Shown piece by piece: positions 8,418 to 18,001 of a stretch of DNA of 54,952 nt (its first letter is position 1; each line of letters opens with the position of its first letter). The stretch is from Mycobacterium sp. UM_WGJ (lineage in GTDB: Bacteria > Actinomycetota > Actinomycetes > Mycobacteriales > Mycobacteriaceae). A model generated the notes under the pieces. That model ran no database searches, was not told the origin of the DNA, and saw only the letters and a program-made list of their open reading frames with translations. The position numbers and the translations under genes are program-made. The stretch lies in the NCBI RefSeq assembly GCF_000455125.1, contig NZ_AUWR01000019.1:1-54952 (forward strand). Direction: 5' to 3'.

Positions 8418-10331
8418 ATGCTTGAAGGGATCCGCGGCCCCGCCGATCTGCAGCACCTCTCGCAGGCTCAACTGACCGATCTGGCGGCGGAGATCCGTGA
8501 GTTCCTGATCCACAAGGTCGCCGCGACCGGTGGGCATCTGGGCCCCAACCTGGGTGTGGTGGAGCTGACCTTGGCGCTGCACCGGGTGTTCGACTCCCCA
8601 CATGACCCGATCATCTTCGACACCGGGCATCAGTCCTACGTGCACAAGATGCTGACCGGGCGTAGCCGCGACTTCGACACCCTGCGCAAAAGGGGCGGGC
8701 TGTCGGGCTACCCGTCGCGTGCCGAGAGCGAGCACGACTGGGTGGAGTCCAGTCACGCCAGCTCGGCGCTGTCCTACGCCGACGGCCTGGCCAAAGCCTT
8801 CGAGCTGACCGGGCACCGCAACCGGCATGTGGTGGCCGTTGTCGGTGACGGCGCCCTGACCGGCGGGATGTGCTGGGAGGCGCTCAACAACATCGCCGCA
8901 GGCAACCGACCGGTGGTGGTCGTGGTCAACGACAACGGTCGGAGCTACGCGCCCACCATTGGTGGCTTCGCCGACCATCTGGCCGCGCTGCGGTTGCAGC
9001 CCGCCTACGAGCGACTACTGGAGCGGGGCCGCACCGCGATCCGCGGGGTGCCGGTCGTCGGAGAACTCGGCTACCAGGTGATCCACAGCTTCAAAGCGGG
9101 TCTCAAAGATGCGCTGGCGCCGCAGGCACTCTTCACCGATCTGGGCCTGAAATACCTGGGGCCGATCGACGGTCATGACGAGGCCGCGGTGGAATCCGCG
9201 CTACGCCGCGCGCGGGGGTTCGGCGGGCCGGTGATCGTTCACGTGGTCACGCAAAAGGGCAAGGGCTACGGCCCGGCCGAGAACGACGAGGCCGAGCAGA
9301 TGCACGCCTGCGGGGTGATCGATCCGCTGACCGGTTACGCAACTGAAACCGCGGGGCGCGGCTGGACGGCGGTGTTCTCCGACGCGCTGATCGAGTACGG
9401 CACCAAGCGCCGCGACGTCGTCGCCATCACCGCCGCGATGCCGGGTCCCACCGGGCTCGCGCCGTTCGGACAGCGCTTTCCGGACCGGATGTTCGACGTC
9501 GGGATCGCCGAGCAACACGCGATGACGTCCGCGGCCGGGCTGGCAATGGGCGGCTTGCACCCGGTGGTGGCGGTGTATTCGACGTTCCTCAACCGTGCCT
9601 TCGACCAGCTTGTGATGGATGTCGCACTGCACCAGCTGCCGGTCACGCTGGTGTTGGACCGGTCCGGGATCACCGGGCCAGACGGTGCCAGTCACAACGG
9701 CATGTGGGATCTGTCGATCTTGGGGATCGTGCCCGGTATCCGAGTGGCCGCACCCCGCGACGGCATCCGGCTGCGCGAAGCCCTCGGCGAAGCGCTCGAC
9801 GTCAATGACGGGCCCACTGCCTTGCGATTCCCGAAGGGCGATGTGGGCGAAGACATTCCCGCCATCGAGCGACGCTCGGGGGTGGACGTCCTAGCGCTGC
9901 CGGCCGACGGATTGCCCCAAGACGTCCTGCTGGTCGCGGTCGGCGCGTTCGCGCCCATGGCGTTGGCGGTGGCCGACCGGCTGCACAACCAGGGCATCGG
10001 GGTGACGGTGATCGACCCGCGTTGGGTGCTTCCGGTGCCGGAGGTGCTCGTCGAGCTGGCCGGCGCACACAAGCTGGTGGTGACCTGCGAGGACAATGGC
10101 GTGGCCGGTGGTATCGGCTCGGCGGTCTCGGCGGCCCTGCGGCGTGCCGACATCGACGTGCCCTGCCGTGACGTAGGGCTGCCGCAGCGTTTCTACGAGC
10201 ACGCCTCGCGCGGTGAGCTGCTGGCCGAGGTCGGCCTGACCGCTCAGGATGTGGCCCGCCAGATCACCGGTTGGGTGGCGGCGATGGGCGCCACCAACTG
10301 CGTCGCCGAGGTCAGCGAGCGGCTGGACTAG
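8418..10331 (+). CDS. dxs: 1-deoxy-D-xylulose-5-phosphate synthase
   Basis: A 637-aa thiamine-diphosphate transketolase-like enzyme. It condenses pyruvate and glyceraldehyde 3-phosphate to DXP, the entry step of the MEP isoprenoid pathway. Seen: substrate His in [12 protein letters not shown], the TPP motif [16 protein letters not shown] beginning at about residue 143, [15 protein letters not shown] with the conserved Glu, and a full C-terminal transketolase domain. The length matches the family (about 620-640). It is transcribed divergently from the CBS/transporter operon, apparently as a leaderless message. Its last 20 bases overlap the convergent PACE gene. Confidence 0.97.
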   Translation: MLEGIRGPADLQHLSQAQLTDLAAEIREFLIHKVAATGGHLGPNLGVVELTLALHRVFDSPHDPIIFDTGHQSYVHKMLTGRSRDFDTLRKRGGLSGYPSRAESEHDWVESSHASSALSYADGLAKAFELTGHRNRHVVAVVGDGALTGGMCWEALNNIAAGNRPVVVVVNDNGRSYAPTIGGFADHLAALRLQPAYERLLERGRTAIRGVPVVGELGYQVIHSFKAGLKDALAPQALFTDLGLKYLGPIDGHDEAAVESALRRARGFGGPVIVHVVTQKGKGYGPAENDEAEQMHACGVIDPLTGYATETAGRGWTAVFSDALIEYGTKRRDVVAITAAMPGPTGLAPFGQRFPDRMFDVGIAEQHAMTSAAGLAMGGLHPVVAVYSTFLNRAFDQLVMDVALHQLPVTLVLDRSGITGPDGASHNGMWDLSILGIVPGIRVAAPRDGIRLREALGEALDVNDGPTALRFPKGDVGEDIPAIERRSGVDVLALPADGLPQDVLLVAVGAFAPMALAVADRLHNQGIGVTVIDPRWVLPVPEVLVELAGAHKLVVTCEDNGVAGGIGSAVSAALRRADIDVPCRDVGLPQRFYEHASRGELLAEVGLTAQDVARQITGWVAAMGATNCVAEVSERLD

Positions 10332-10740
10332 CTGCCCTGACCGGCGGCCACACCGCGTCGAACAACCAGGCGAACACGAACGTGTAGGCCAGGAAGAACA
10401 CCAGCAGGCCGATCTCAAGACCGAACGCCTGCGCCAGCGAGACCTTCAACAGCGCGGCCACGATCGGCAACAACAGCACCACCAGGCCACCTTCGAAGCC
10501 GATGGCGTGCACGATCCGGCGGCCCACCGTGCGGGTCGCGGAGTCCTGCCGGCGCTCCCATGCCTCGAAGAGGGTGGTCCAGACGTAGTTCCACACCACC
10601 GCGACTGTTGATGCCGCCACCGCGACGGCACCTGAACCGCCGCTGCCGAACCCCAGCAGGGTCAATCCCAAGGTGGTCAGCGCAACAGCGACAAGCTCGT
10701 AGCTGCTGACGTAGACGATGCGACGAAAAATTGGTGACAC
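10312..10740 (-). CDS. PACE-family (AceI-like) multidrug/polyamine efflux transporter
   Basis: A 142-aa, four-helix protein built from two bacterial transmembrane pair (BTP) repeats. PACE signatures are visible: [12 protein letters not shown] with the conserved membrane Glu15, [23 protein letters not shown] (RxxHaxxFE) and [14 protein letters not shown]. Family members export chlorhexidine, acriflavine and short-chain diamines using the proton gradient. The GTG at 10740 has an excellent ribosome site (GGGAGGA). The stop lies inside the last codons of convergent dxs. I do not recall a PACE gene between dxs and the RNase D gene in M. tuberculosis, so it is probably an accessory insertion. Confidence 0.85.
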   Translation of the reverse strand: MSPIFRRIVYVSSYELVAVALTTLGLTLLGFGSGGSGAVAVAASTVAVVWNYVWTTLFEAWERRQDSATRTVGRRIVHAIGFEGGLVVLLLPIVAALLKVSLAQAFGLEIGLLVFFLAYTFVFAWLFDAVWPPVRAASPAAR

Positions 10741-10900
10741 GAGGTCCTCCCAGGAAAATCAACCATGGGAAGTCCTTGACGGTTCGCGTCCACGGTCAGC
10801 GTGACGTGAGAAGCACTGGCCGAAACGTGAATACGGCTTGCTCCACAGACAAGTCTAGCAACCGCTGCGCCGGGCCACGGCTGCCGAGAGTTCGGCCCGG

Positions 10901-12151
10901 CTAGGTGCCGAGAGCCTGTGCCAGCACCGGCACCGTCAGCTCGCGCTGCCAGGGGCGCGCGCCGCCAGCGGCCAAGAACTCCTCGATCACCGCTGCCGCG
11001 TTCGGCGCCGCCGGTTTCCAATCCCAGCACAACCGGCGCACCAGGTCCGGGGTGAGCAGGTTCTCGGTCGGCACGTGCACCTGCTCGGATAGCGCACCCA
11101 GCGCGGCGCGGACGGCCTCCAGTCGTGCGGCGGCCTCGGGCTTGCGTCGCGCCCAGCGCGTTGGCGGCGGTGGGCCGCTGGTGGACTCGCCGGCTTCCGG
11201 CGGCTCGGGGTTGTCACGCGCCGCGGCCAGCGCTGCCAGCCAGGTCGATGCGCTGCGCCGCTGTTTGGGTCCGCCGAAGACCGGCAGGGCGAGCAGCTCT
11301 TCGACGGTGGTGGGGTTGGCGACGGCAGCGGCGATGATCGCCGAGTCGGGCAGGATGCGTCCGGGCGCGATGTCACGGCGCGCTGCGATCTGGTCGCGGA
11401 CCGTCCAGAGCTCTCGGACGGCGGCCAAGCCGCGCCGATCGCGCACCTTGTGGATACCCGACGTCCGCCGCCAGCGGTCCCGGCGCGTGGTCGTGGTGAA
11501 GTCGGTTACCCGGACGTGATTGAATTCCTGTGCCGCCCAATCGGTTTTGCCCTGCTCGGACAGTACCTCCGCGACCGCCTGGCGCAGTTCGATGAGCACC
11601 TCGACGTCGAGAGCCGCATAGTTGAGCCAATCGGCCGGCAGCGGTCGTTTCGACCAGTCGGCGGCGCCGTGGCCCTTGGCCAGGCCCAGTCCCAACAGTC
11701 GCTGCACCATCGCGGCCAGGTTGACCCGGTCGAAGCCGGCCAGCCGTCCCGCCAGTTCGGTGTCGTAGAGCGCCTTGGGCCACATGCCGACCTCCGCCAG
11801 GCAGGCCAGGTCCTGGTCGGCGGCGTGCAGAATCCACTCGTCGTCGTCGAGCACCTCGGCCACCGGCCGCAGCAGGGCAGCGGGGTCCTCGCCGGCGCCG
11901 ACCGGATCGATCAGCACCGTTCCGGCTCCCGCTCGGCGTATCTGGATGAGGTAGGCCCGGTTGGAATAGCGGAAACCCGACGCCCGCTCGGCGTCCACGG
12001 CGAACGGACCGTGGCCGCCTGCCAGCAGGCCGGCGGCGGCATCGATCTGCCTGCGGGTGACCGACACCTCCGGCACCCCATCGGCAGGATGCGGCAGTGG
12101 TGTCAGCTCGGGCTCTTCGGTGACGGCCGGTTCGGTGGTCTGGTCGGACAT
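10901..12151 (-). CDS. RNase D-like 3'-5' exoribonuclease with HRDC domain (Rv2681-like)
   Basis: A 416-aa protein with a DEDDy exonuclease domain: FAVDAERASGFRY (D53, E55), HAADQDLACL (Asp) and LNYAALDVEVLIEL (Tyr/Asp). An HRDC domain follows at about residues 225-305 (RRGLAAVRELWTVRDQIAARRDIAPGRILP...). This architecture is RNase D, which trims tRNA 3' ends. The DUF3000 gene ends only one base upstream of its ATG, so the two are co-transcribed. Downstream, a gap of about 160 bases separates it from the PACE gene. Confidence 0.9.
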   Translation of the reverse strand: MSDQTTEPAVTEEPELTPLPHPADGVPEVSVTRRQIDAAAGLLAGGHGPFAVDAERASGFRYSNRAYLIQIRRAGAGTVLIDPVGAGEDPAALLRPVAEVLDDDEWILHAADQDLACLAEVGMWPKALYDTELAGRLAGFDRVNLAAMVQRLLGLGLAKGHGAADWSKRPLPADWLNYAALDVEVLIELRQAVAEVLSEQGKTDWAAQEFNHVRVTDFTTTTRRDRWRRTSGIHKVRDRRGLAAVRELWTVRDQIAARRDIAPGRILPDSAIIAAAVANPTTVEELLALPVFGGPKQRRSASTWLAALAAARDNPEPPEAGESTSGPPPPTRWARRKPEAAARLEAVRAALGALSEQVHVPTENLLTPDLVRRLCWDWKPAAPNAAAVIEEFLAAGGARPWQRELTVPVLAQALGT

Positions 12152-12152
12152 C

Positions 12153-12734
12153 TCAGACGCGGGTTCGCGAGCTCAGATCGGTGATCCCGACCGGCGGTAG
12201 CCCCGCGGCGTGTTCCAGCACCTCACAGAACGCCTGGACATGGGTGCCCAGCTCCGGGGTGGTGGCGGTCCACGACGCGCGCAGCTCCAACTGATGACCC
12301 CGCGGCGGGCCGGAGATGTCGCCGTACCGAACCGACGTAGTGGCGGTCACGGTGCCACCCAATGCGGTCACGTGCTCGGTGCGGGCGCCCAGCGCCTCGA
12401 CCAGCCAACTCCAGGCGACCTCGGGCAGTAACGGGTCGATTGCCTCGTGCGGGTCCAGGTCAGCCTGGATGAAGGCCACCATCCGCATGGTGCCGTCCCA
12501 AGCGTCGGTGCCGTCGGGGTCGTACAGCAGGATCAACCGGCCGAAGGCGTCGCCGTCGGAGTCTTCCGGGACGAAGTCGGTCTCGGGATGTTTGACCTCG
12601 GCACCCAGCGCGTAGCTGTAGGGTGCCAGGCGCTGCGGCGGCCGGATCGGGCCCAGCTCGATTTCCGACCGAACGGTCGCGGCGTGCATCGTTGCCACCG
12701 CTTCCCGAAAGGGTGCAGGCTCGGCTGATGTCAC
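12153..12734 (-). CDS. DUF3000 family protein (Rv2680-like)
   Basis: A 193-aa soluble protein of unknown function confined to actinobacteria. Recognisable stretches are PFREAVATMHAATVRSEIEL, RLAPYSYALGAEV, GRLILLYDPDGTDAWDGTMRMVAFIQADL and a C-terminal ELRASWTATTPELGTHVQAFC. The GTG start at 12734 is supported by AAGGAG about eight bases upstream. Its stop lies two bases before the RNase D ATG, so the pair is an operon and a role alongside RNA processing is plausible but unproven. Confidence 0.8.
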   Translation of the reverse strand: MTSAEPAPFREAVATMHAATVRSEIELGPIRPPQRLAPYSYALGAEVKHPETDFVPEDSDGDAFGRLILLYDPDGTDAWDGTMRMVAFIQADLDPHEAIDPLLPEVAWSWLVEALGARTEHVTALGGTVTATTSVRYGDISGPPRGHQLELRASWTATTPELGTHVQAFCEVLEHAAGLPPVGITDLSSRTRV

Positions 12735-12871
12735 TGGTGCCGCTCCTTAACTGATTGCCGTGCGCCACGCCGCCGGCGGCCGGCACACAGGACTCTGTTG
12801 CGCACCGCCGCGACGCGGGTCACCGAATCTCACGCTAACCCCCGTCGCCGATCGGCGCAGACAGGCGCGCC

Positions 12872-12981
12872 GAAACGGCACGAGGCGAAGCCGGGACCGT
12901 CGCAGGAAACGGTACGGTTCGGCGAGGCTCGGCGGAGGCGAGGGGAAGCCGGGACCGCCGCAGGAAACGGCACGGTTCGGC
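12872..12981 (+). repeat. Short direct-repeat cluster upstream of hemE
   Basis: A 37-base unit at 12887-12923 recurs at 12945-12981 with only two substitutions (period 58). A shorter core, GAAACGG(C/T)ACG, occurs three times (12872-12882, 12906-12916, 12964-12974). The copies end 33 bases before the hemE ATG in the 280-base gap between the divergent DUF3000 gene and hemE. Two long copies without unique spacers of constant size exclude a CRISPR array. They could be regulatory sites or a local tandem duplication. Confidence 0.7.
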
Positions 12982-13014
12982 CTGCGGCAACCCGGCGTGG
13001 CAGCATTGAGCTCG

Positions 13015-14064
13015 ATGAGTGCCCGTCGTGAACTGCCTGATTCCCCGTACCTGGCCGCCGCTACCGGCCGGCAACCCGACCGGATACCGGTCTGGTTCAT
13101 GCGCCAGGCCGGCCGATCCCTGCCGGAATATCGTCAGCTGCGCGCCCAGCACAGCATGCTGGCGGCCTGTTTTGACCCCGAACTGGTCTGCGAGATCACG
13201 CTGCAGCCGGTCCGTCGCCACGACGTCGATGCGGCGATTCTGTTCTCCGACATCGTGGTGCCGCTGCGCGGCGCCGGGGTGGATCTGGACATCGTGCCCA
13301 ATGTCGGCCCGGTGATCGCCAACCCGGTGCGCACCGCGGCCGACGTCGCCGCCCTGCGGCCGTTGGAACCACAGCAGGTGACAGCCGTCGCGGCGGCGGT
13401 ATCGCTGCTGGTGGACGCGCTCGGAACGGTGCCGCTGATCGGCTTCGCCGGCGCGCCGTTCACCATGGCCTCCTATCTGGTCGAGGGCGGCCCCAGCCGC
13501 ACCCATGCCCGCACCAAGGCGATGATGCTGGCCGATCCGGACACCTGGCATGAGTTGATGACCCGGCTCACGGACTTGACTATCGCGTTTCTGACGGTGC
13601 AGCTCGACCACGGCGTGGACGCCATCCAGTTGTTCGACTCTTGGGCCGGAACGCTGTGCCTGGCCGACTACCGGCGCTTCGTGGCGCCACACAGTGCCCG
13701 GGTGTTCGCCACCCTCGCCGACCGGGAGGTGCCGATGACGCACTTCGGCGTGCAGACCGGTGAGCTCTTGGGTGAGATGGCCGCCGCCGGCGCCACGGTC
13801 GTCGGTGTGGACTGGCGTACTTCGCTGACCGACGCCGCCGCCCGAGTGGGCGCCGGTCGGGCTTTGCAGGGCAACCTGGATCCGGCGGTGCTGCTGGCGG
13901 GCTGGCCCGCCGTGGAGCGTGCCGCCAAGGCCGTCGTCGCCGACGGGCGTGCCGCTGTCGCGGCCGGGGCGTCGGGGCACGTGTTCAACCTCGGCCACGG
14001 CGTGCTGCCGGAGATCGACCCGGGGGTGCTGACCGACTTGGTCTCGCTGGTTCATTCATTGTGA
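13015..14064 (+). CDS. hemE: Uroporphyrinogen III decarboxylase
   Basis: A 349-aa enzyme that removes four acetate carboxyls from uroporphyrinogen III to give coproporphyrinogen III. Signatures: [16 protein letters not shown] near the N-terminus (Arg pocket), [21 protein letters not shown] (catalytic Asp), [17 protein letters not shown] and [13 protein letters not shown] at the C-terminus. The ATG at 13015 was chosen because the family start is a few residues before the SPYLAA segment; upstream in-frame sequence is the repeat region. The stop overlaps hemY by four bases (GTGA). It is the first gene of the three-gene haem operon. Confidence 0.96.
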   Translation: MSARRELPDSPYLAAATGRQPDRIPVWFMRQAGRSLPEYRQLRAQHSMLAACFDPELVCEITLQPVRRHDVDAAILFSDIVVPLRGAGVDLDIVPNVGPVIANPVRTAADVAALRPLEPQQVTAVAAAVSLLVDALGTVPLIGFAGAPFTMASYLVEGGPSRTHARTKAMMLADPDTWHELMTRLTDLTIAFLTVQLDHGVDAIQLFDSWAGTLCLADYRRFVAPHSARVFATLADREVPMTHFGVQTGELLGEMAAAGATVVGVDWRTSLTDAAARVGAGRALQGNLDPAVLLAGWPAVERAAKAVVADGRAAVAAGASGHVFNLGHGVLPEIDPGVLTDLVSLVHSL

Positions 14065-15422
14065 CCACGTCGTACTGCGTCGTCGGGGGCGGAATCTCCG
14101 GTCTGGCCGCCGCCCACCGCCTGCGGGCGACACTCGGCGACGCAGTCGACATCACCATTTTCGATCCGGCCGACCGGCTCGGGGGGCTGTTGCGCACCGA
14201 GACCCTGGGCGGGATGGCCGTGGACGTGGGTGCCGAGGCATTCATCGCCCGCCGGCCCGAAGTACCGGTACTGCTGGCCGAGCTGGGTTTGGCCGATCGG
14301 CAGCGCAGTACCACCGGAGTGCGGCCGTTGCTCTACAGCCGCCGGCTGCTGCATCGGTTGCCGCCGGACACCCTGAGCGGGATTCCGTCGTCGCCGGAGT
14401 CGATGGCTGGGCTGGTCGACAACGGAACTCTCGCCCGGATCGCAAGCGAGCCCACCCGGCCGTTGGCGTTCGAACCGGGCAGTGATCCGGCTCTGGGAGC
14501 GCTGGTGGCCGACCGGTTCGGGGCACAGGTGGTCGCCTGCTCGGTGGATCCGCTGATCGGCGGGGTGTATGCGGGTTCGGCGGCGACCATCGGGCTGCGC
14601 TCGGCGGTTCCGGGCCTGGCCACCCTGCTCGATGAGGGTGCGTCCAGCCTGACCGAGGCCGTGCGGCGAGCACTGCCCACGACCACGGGTGGGCCGGTGT
14701 TCGGGGCGATCACCGGCGGGTATCAAGTGCTGGTCAACGCGCTGGTGCGCAGCGCCAGGCCGCGCTGGGTGCAGTCGGCGGTGACCCAGATCGACCCGAC
14801 CGGCGATGGCTGGCTGTTACGAGACGCCAGCGGCGGGCATCATCGCGCCGACCGGGTGGTGGTCGCGGTGCCCGCCCCCGTGCTGGCCCGGTTGGCCACC
14901 GGCTTCGCGCCGCGTGCATCGGCAGCGGCCAGCCGGATCGGCAACGCGTCCTCGGTGGTGGTGGCGATGGCGGTACCCGCCGGTGCGGCGTTCCCGAACA
15001 ACTCCGGAGTGCTGGTTGCCACCGGGGAACGACTGCACGCCAAGGCGATCACTCTGACATCGCGCAAATGGGGCGACCGGGGATACGGCGGCAGGGTCGA
15101 GGTGCTGCGGTTGTCCTTCGGTCGGTTCGGCGACCCCCGCACCAGCGCCTCGGATGCGGAACTGGTGGCGTGGTCGGTGCAGGACCTGGAAGCCGTCTTC
15201 GGCCTCACGGTGGACCCTATCGACGTGCGCGTGCAACGCTGGCCTGCGGCGATGCCGCAATATCGATCCGGCCATGCCGCTTTGGTCACCGGACTGCGCG
15301 CCGCGCTGCCACCGACCGTGGCAGTGGCCGGCAACTACCTCGACGGCATCGGGGTGCCGGCTTGCATCGCCGCGGCCGACCGGGCCGTAGCGGCCGTGAT
15401 CAGCGCCACCCCGGCGCCCTAG
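14061..15422 (+). CDS. hemY: Coproporphyrinogen III / protoporphyrinogen oxidase (HemY/CgoX)
   Basis: A 453-aa FAD-dependent oxidase. The N-terminal dinucleotide site is [17 protein letters not shown] with [13 protein letters not shown]. The FAD-anchoring C-terminal stretch is [27 protein letters not shown]. In actinobacteria this enzyme, historically named HemY/HemG, oxidises coproporphyrinogen III to coproporphyrin III, which fits the chdC gene 35 bases downstream. The GTG start overlaps the hemE stop by four bases. Confidence 0.93.
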   Translation: MTTSYCVVGGGISGLAAAHRLRATLGDAVDITIFDPADRLGGLLRTETLGGMAVDVGAEAFIARRPEVPVLLAELGLADRQRSTTGVRPLLYSRRLLHRLPPDTLSGIPSSPESMAGLVDNGTLARIASEPTRPLAFEPGSDPALGALVADRFGAQVVACSVDPLIGGVYAGSAATIGLRSAVPGLATLLDEGASSLTEAVRRALPTTTGGPVFGAITGGYQVLVNALVRSARPRWVQSAVTQIDPTGDGWLLRDASGGHHRADRVVVAVPAPVLARLATGFAPRASAAASRIGNASSVVVAMAVPAGAAFPNNSGVLVATGERLHAKAITLTSRKWGDRGYGGRVEVLRLSFGRFGDPRTSASDAELVAWSVQDLEAVFGLTVDPIDVRVQRWPAAMPQYRSGHAALVTGLRAALPPTVAVAGNYLDGIGVPACIAAADRAVAAVISATPAP

Positions 15423-15457
15423 CGAACTTCACAGCGCATCGTGGCAGCATATGGGCC

Positions 15458-16159
15458 ATGGCGCACCTCGACTACGACAAGCTGAACTCCACTCTCCGCT
15501 ACGTGATGTTCTCGGTGTTCTCGGTGAATCCGAGTGGACTCGACGCGGGTTCGCAGACCCGAGAGGCGATCGCCGACCAGGTCGCCACCTTCTTGAAGCA
15601 GCAGGAAGAGCGCGGCGTGGTGGTCCGTGGGGTGTATGACGTCGCCGGTCTGCGCGCCGACGCCGACTTCATGATCTGGACGCACGCCGAGCGCATCGAG
15701 GATCTGCAGGCCACCTACGCCGGGTTCCGCCGCACCGCACTGGGCCGGGCCTGCGCGCCGGTGTGGAGCAGCGTGGCGTTGCACCGGCCGGCCGAGTTCA
15801 ACCGCAGTCATGTCCCGGCCTTCATCGCCGGTGAACCGGCAGGTGCGTACGTTTGCGTGTACCCCTTCGTGCGGTCGCTCGAGTGGTACGTCCTGCCCGA
15901 AGAGGACCGCCGCAGGATGCTGGCCGAGCACGGCATGGCGGCCCGGGAGTACAAGGATGTGCGGGCCAACACCGTGCCCGCGTTCGCCCTGGGGGACTAC
16001 GAGTGGATTCTGGCGTTCGAGGCGCCCGAACTCGACCGGATCGTCGACCTGATGCGCGATCTGCGCAACACCGAGGCCCGGTTGCATGCCCGGGAGGAAA
16101 CCCCGTTCTTCACCGGCCCCCGGGTCGAGGTAGACCAACTGGTGGCGTCGCTGCCGTAG
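15458..16159 (+). CDS. chdC: Coproheme decarboxylase (ChdC/HemQ, chlorite-dismutase-like)
   Basis: A 233-aa protein of the chlorite-dismutase fold that converts iron-coproporphyrin III to haem b with peroxide, the last step of the coproporphyrin-dependent pathway. The segment [26 protein letters not shown] holds the family's conserved Tyr and the proximal His region. TPFFTGPR near the C-terminus is also typical. The ATG at 15458 begins [20 protein letters not shown]; an earlier ATG at 15451 is out of frame. Its position after hemE and hemY makes the assignment firm. No ferrochelatase is in this window. Confidence 0.93.
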   Translation: MAHLDYDKLNSTLRYVMFSVFSVNPSGLDAGSQTREAIADQVATFLKQQEERGVVVRGVYDVAGLRADADFMIWTHAERIEDLQATYAGFRRTALGRACAPVWSSVALHRPAEFNRSHVPAFIAGEPAGAYVCVYPFVRSLEWYVLPEEDRRRMLAEHGMAAREYKDVRANTVPAFALGDYEWILAFEAPELDRIVDLMRDLRNTEARLHAREETPFFTGPRVEVDQLVASLP

Positions 16160-16247
16160 CGGCCCTCGAAGCTGTAGTTAGCGCGGGAAAGTGCTAGGTG
16201 GTGGCCACGGTAACAACAGGCTCGGTGTTCAGGACGCGACGCGTTCG

Positions 16248-16655
16248 TCAGGACGGCGGCACCAACCGCAGACAAATCGAGTTGATGCAGTAGCGCTGGT
16301 CGGTGGGGGTGGGGTAACCCTCGCCGGTGAACACGTGGCCCAAATGGCTGTGGCAGGACGCGCACAGCACCTCGGTGCGCCGCATCCCCAGTGAGTCATC
16401 AGAGCGAAGTATCACCGCGTCGGAATCGGCCGGGTCGAAGAACGAGGGCCAACCGCAGTGAGAAGGGAATTTCTCTGTGCTGCGGAACAGTTCGGCACCG
16501 CACGCCCGGCATTCATAGACGCCTTCGGCGGTGGTGTCGGTGTATTCGCCGGTGTTGGGCGGTTCGGTACCGGCGCGGCGCAGCACCGCGAACTCTTCGG
16601 GGGTCAGTTTCGCGCGCCACTCGTCGTCGGTGAGCGACACCTTGGGAGAGGTCAT
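16248..16655 (-). CDS. msrB: Peptide methionine-(R)-S-oxide reductase
   Basis: A 135-aa MsrB that repairs methionine-R-sulfoxide in proteins. Both zinc CxxC pairs are present (C49-C52 CRAC; C98-C101 CASC), as is the active-site C123 in RYCINSICLRL and the substrate pocket SHCGWPSFF. It converges with chdC, and an 88-base gap separates them with no obvious terminator. aftC lies upstream on the same strand, nine bases away. Confidence 0.96.
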   Translation of the reverse strand: MTSPKVSLTDDEWRAKLTPEEFAVLRRAGTEPPNTGEYTDTTAEGVYECRACGAELFRSTEKFPSHCGWPSFFDPADSDAVILRSDDSLGMRRTEVLCASCHSHLGHVFTGEGYPTPTDQRYCINSICLRLVPPS

Positions 16656-16664
16656 GCCTCCACG

Positions 16665-17963
16665 TTAGCGTTCGCGGTGACCCGCTGCGCCCGGCTCCGC
16701 CGTCAGCCACGCCGGATCGATCCCGTCATCCAGGCGGCCCTGCTCCTTGGCGTCCAGGTAGCGGTAACACAGCACCGTGCAGATCACGATCAGCAGCAGT
16801 GACCAGCCGTAGGTGATCTTGAGGTAGTCCAGCGGTCGTCCGACGTTCATCCACCGGAAGATCAGCCACTTGTCCAGGGTCATGAAGCCGTAGACCCCCA
16901 GCCACGCCGGCCAGTTGCGCAGCACAGAGTTCGGCAGCACCACGGTCATCAGGAACGGGAACAGCACGATCGAGTAGTAGCCCTGCCCCAGTGACAGCAC
17001 CAGGAACGACGCGGTCAGCAGCACACCCGACGAGGTCAGCATCCAGAACCGGGGGTCGCGGGTGCGGTAGTAGCGGTAGAGCAACCACAGGCTGACGGCG
17101 GCCAACACAGTGAACAGCACCCGCAGGAACAGGATCAGACCCGACGGCAGCCCGAAGAACACGCCGTTACCCAGGATCGAGGAGTTGAAGTAGTCGCGGG
17201 TGCCCATGATGTAGGGCACCGTCTGGGTGAAGTAGCTTTTCGGATCGCTGGCCAGCGGGAACGCCACCACGTTGAACAACACCGGCACCGCTATCGCCCC
17301 GACGAACGGCCGCCACTGCCGGCTCAGCAGCGGCAGTAGCAGCAGCGGTATCAGCACCGGTTTGACCACGATGGTCAGCCCGATGGCGACACCGGCCCAC
17401 CACTGGCGGCTCTCCCGGCCGTCCAGCAGCCAACGCAGGAACAACACTTCGGCCAGCAGAATCACGCCGTTGATGTTGGTGAACACCAGTGTGCTGCTCA
17501 CGCTTTCGGTGAGGAACATCGCGGCCAGCAGGGCCGGCGCGGCCACCGAGCTCAATCCGAATCCGAACATCCGCAACAGCAGGTAGGCGGCGAGCACGAT
17601 CGCAATCGTGTTGGTGGCGATGAACGTGTAGCGCGACAGGGTCTCCGGCAGATACCCGAACGGTGACATCAGCAGGGTGCCGCCGGGGGAGTACAGGTAG
17701 TGCGGATCGACGTAGTCGAAGTGCTCGTTGTAGATGTCCAGGCCGTGCCGGAAGTTCAGCACGGCCCGGTACACCGGTTTGAAGTCATCGGTGATGTTGC
17801 CGTTCAGCGGCAGGATGATGGCCCGATGGATCAACGACATGATGGCCACCGGCCACAGCACCGAACGCAGTACGGTGGCGGTGCTCGGCGGGGACGTGGG
17901 GGGCCGGAACGCGGCCTGTAGGGCGCTGCCCGCCCGGTGTGTCAAGGAGTCGGCTGCCGTCAC
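16665..17963 (-). CDS. aftC: Alpha-(1,3)-arabinofuranosyltransferase AftC
   Basis: A 432-aa GT-C membrane glycosyltransferase (DUF2029/GT87 type; the M. tuberculosis protein is 433 aa). It adds alpha-1,3 branch arabinofuranose from decaprenyl-phosphoarabinose to arabinan of the cell wall. About ten hydrophobic helices are visible. The first periplasmic loop contains ITDDFKPVYRAVLNF, with the acidic pair expected for GT-C catalysis, and HYLYSPGGTLLMSPFGYLP. The GTG at 17963 gives the family length and starts TAADSLTHRAGSAL; longer in-frame starts enter the neighbouring gene. The next gene upstream (18002) is on the same strand. Confidence 0.88.
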   Translation of the reverse strand: MTAADSLTHRAGSALQAAFRPPTSPPSTATVLRSVLWPVAIMSLIHRAIILPLNGNITDDFKPVYRAVLNFRHGLDIYNEHFDYVDPHYLYSPGGTLLMSPFGYLPETLSRYTFIATNTIAIVLAAYLLLRMFGFGLSSVAAPALLAAMFLTESVSSTLVFTNINGVILLAEVLFLRWLLDGRESRQWWAGVAIGLTIVVKPVLIPLLLLPLLSRQWRPFVGAIAVPVLFNVVAFPLASDPKSYFTQTVPYIMGTRDYFNSSILGNGVFFGLPSGLILFLRVLFTVLAAVSLWLLYRYYRTRDPRFWMLTSSGVLLTASFLVLSLGQGYYSIVLFPFLMTVVLPNSVLRNWPAWLGVYGFMTLDKWLIFRWMNVGRPLDYLKITYGWSLLLIVICTVLCYRYLDAKEQGRLDDGIDPAWLTAEPGAAGHRER

Positions 17964-18001
17964 CAGCGAACCGTACCCCGGACCGGTCCCGGGAGTCCGG
18001 G

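Noticed and set aside
12872-12981. CRISPR array.
   Set aside because: There are only two long copies with unequal core spacing (34 and 58), no unique spacers and no cas genes anywhere in the window.
12835-14055. 406-codon minus-strand frame opposite hemE.
   Set aside because: It is a shadow of hemE with no recognisable motif and implausible composition.
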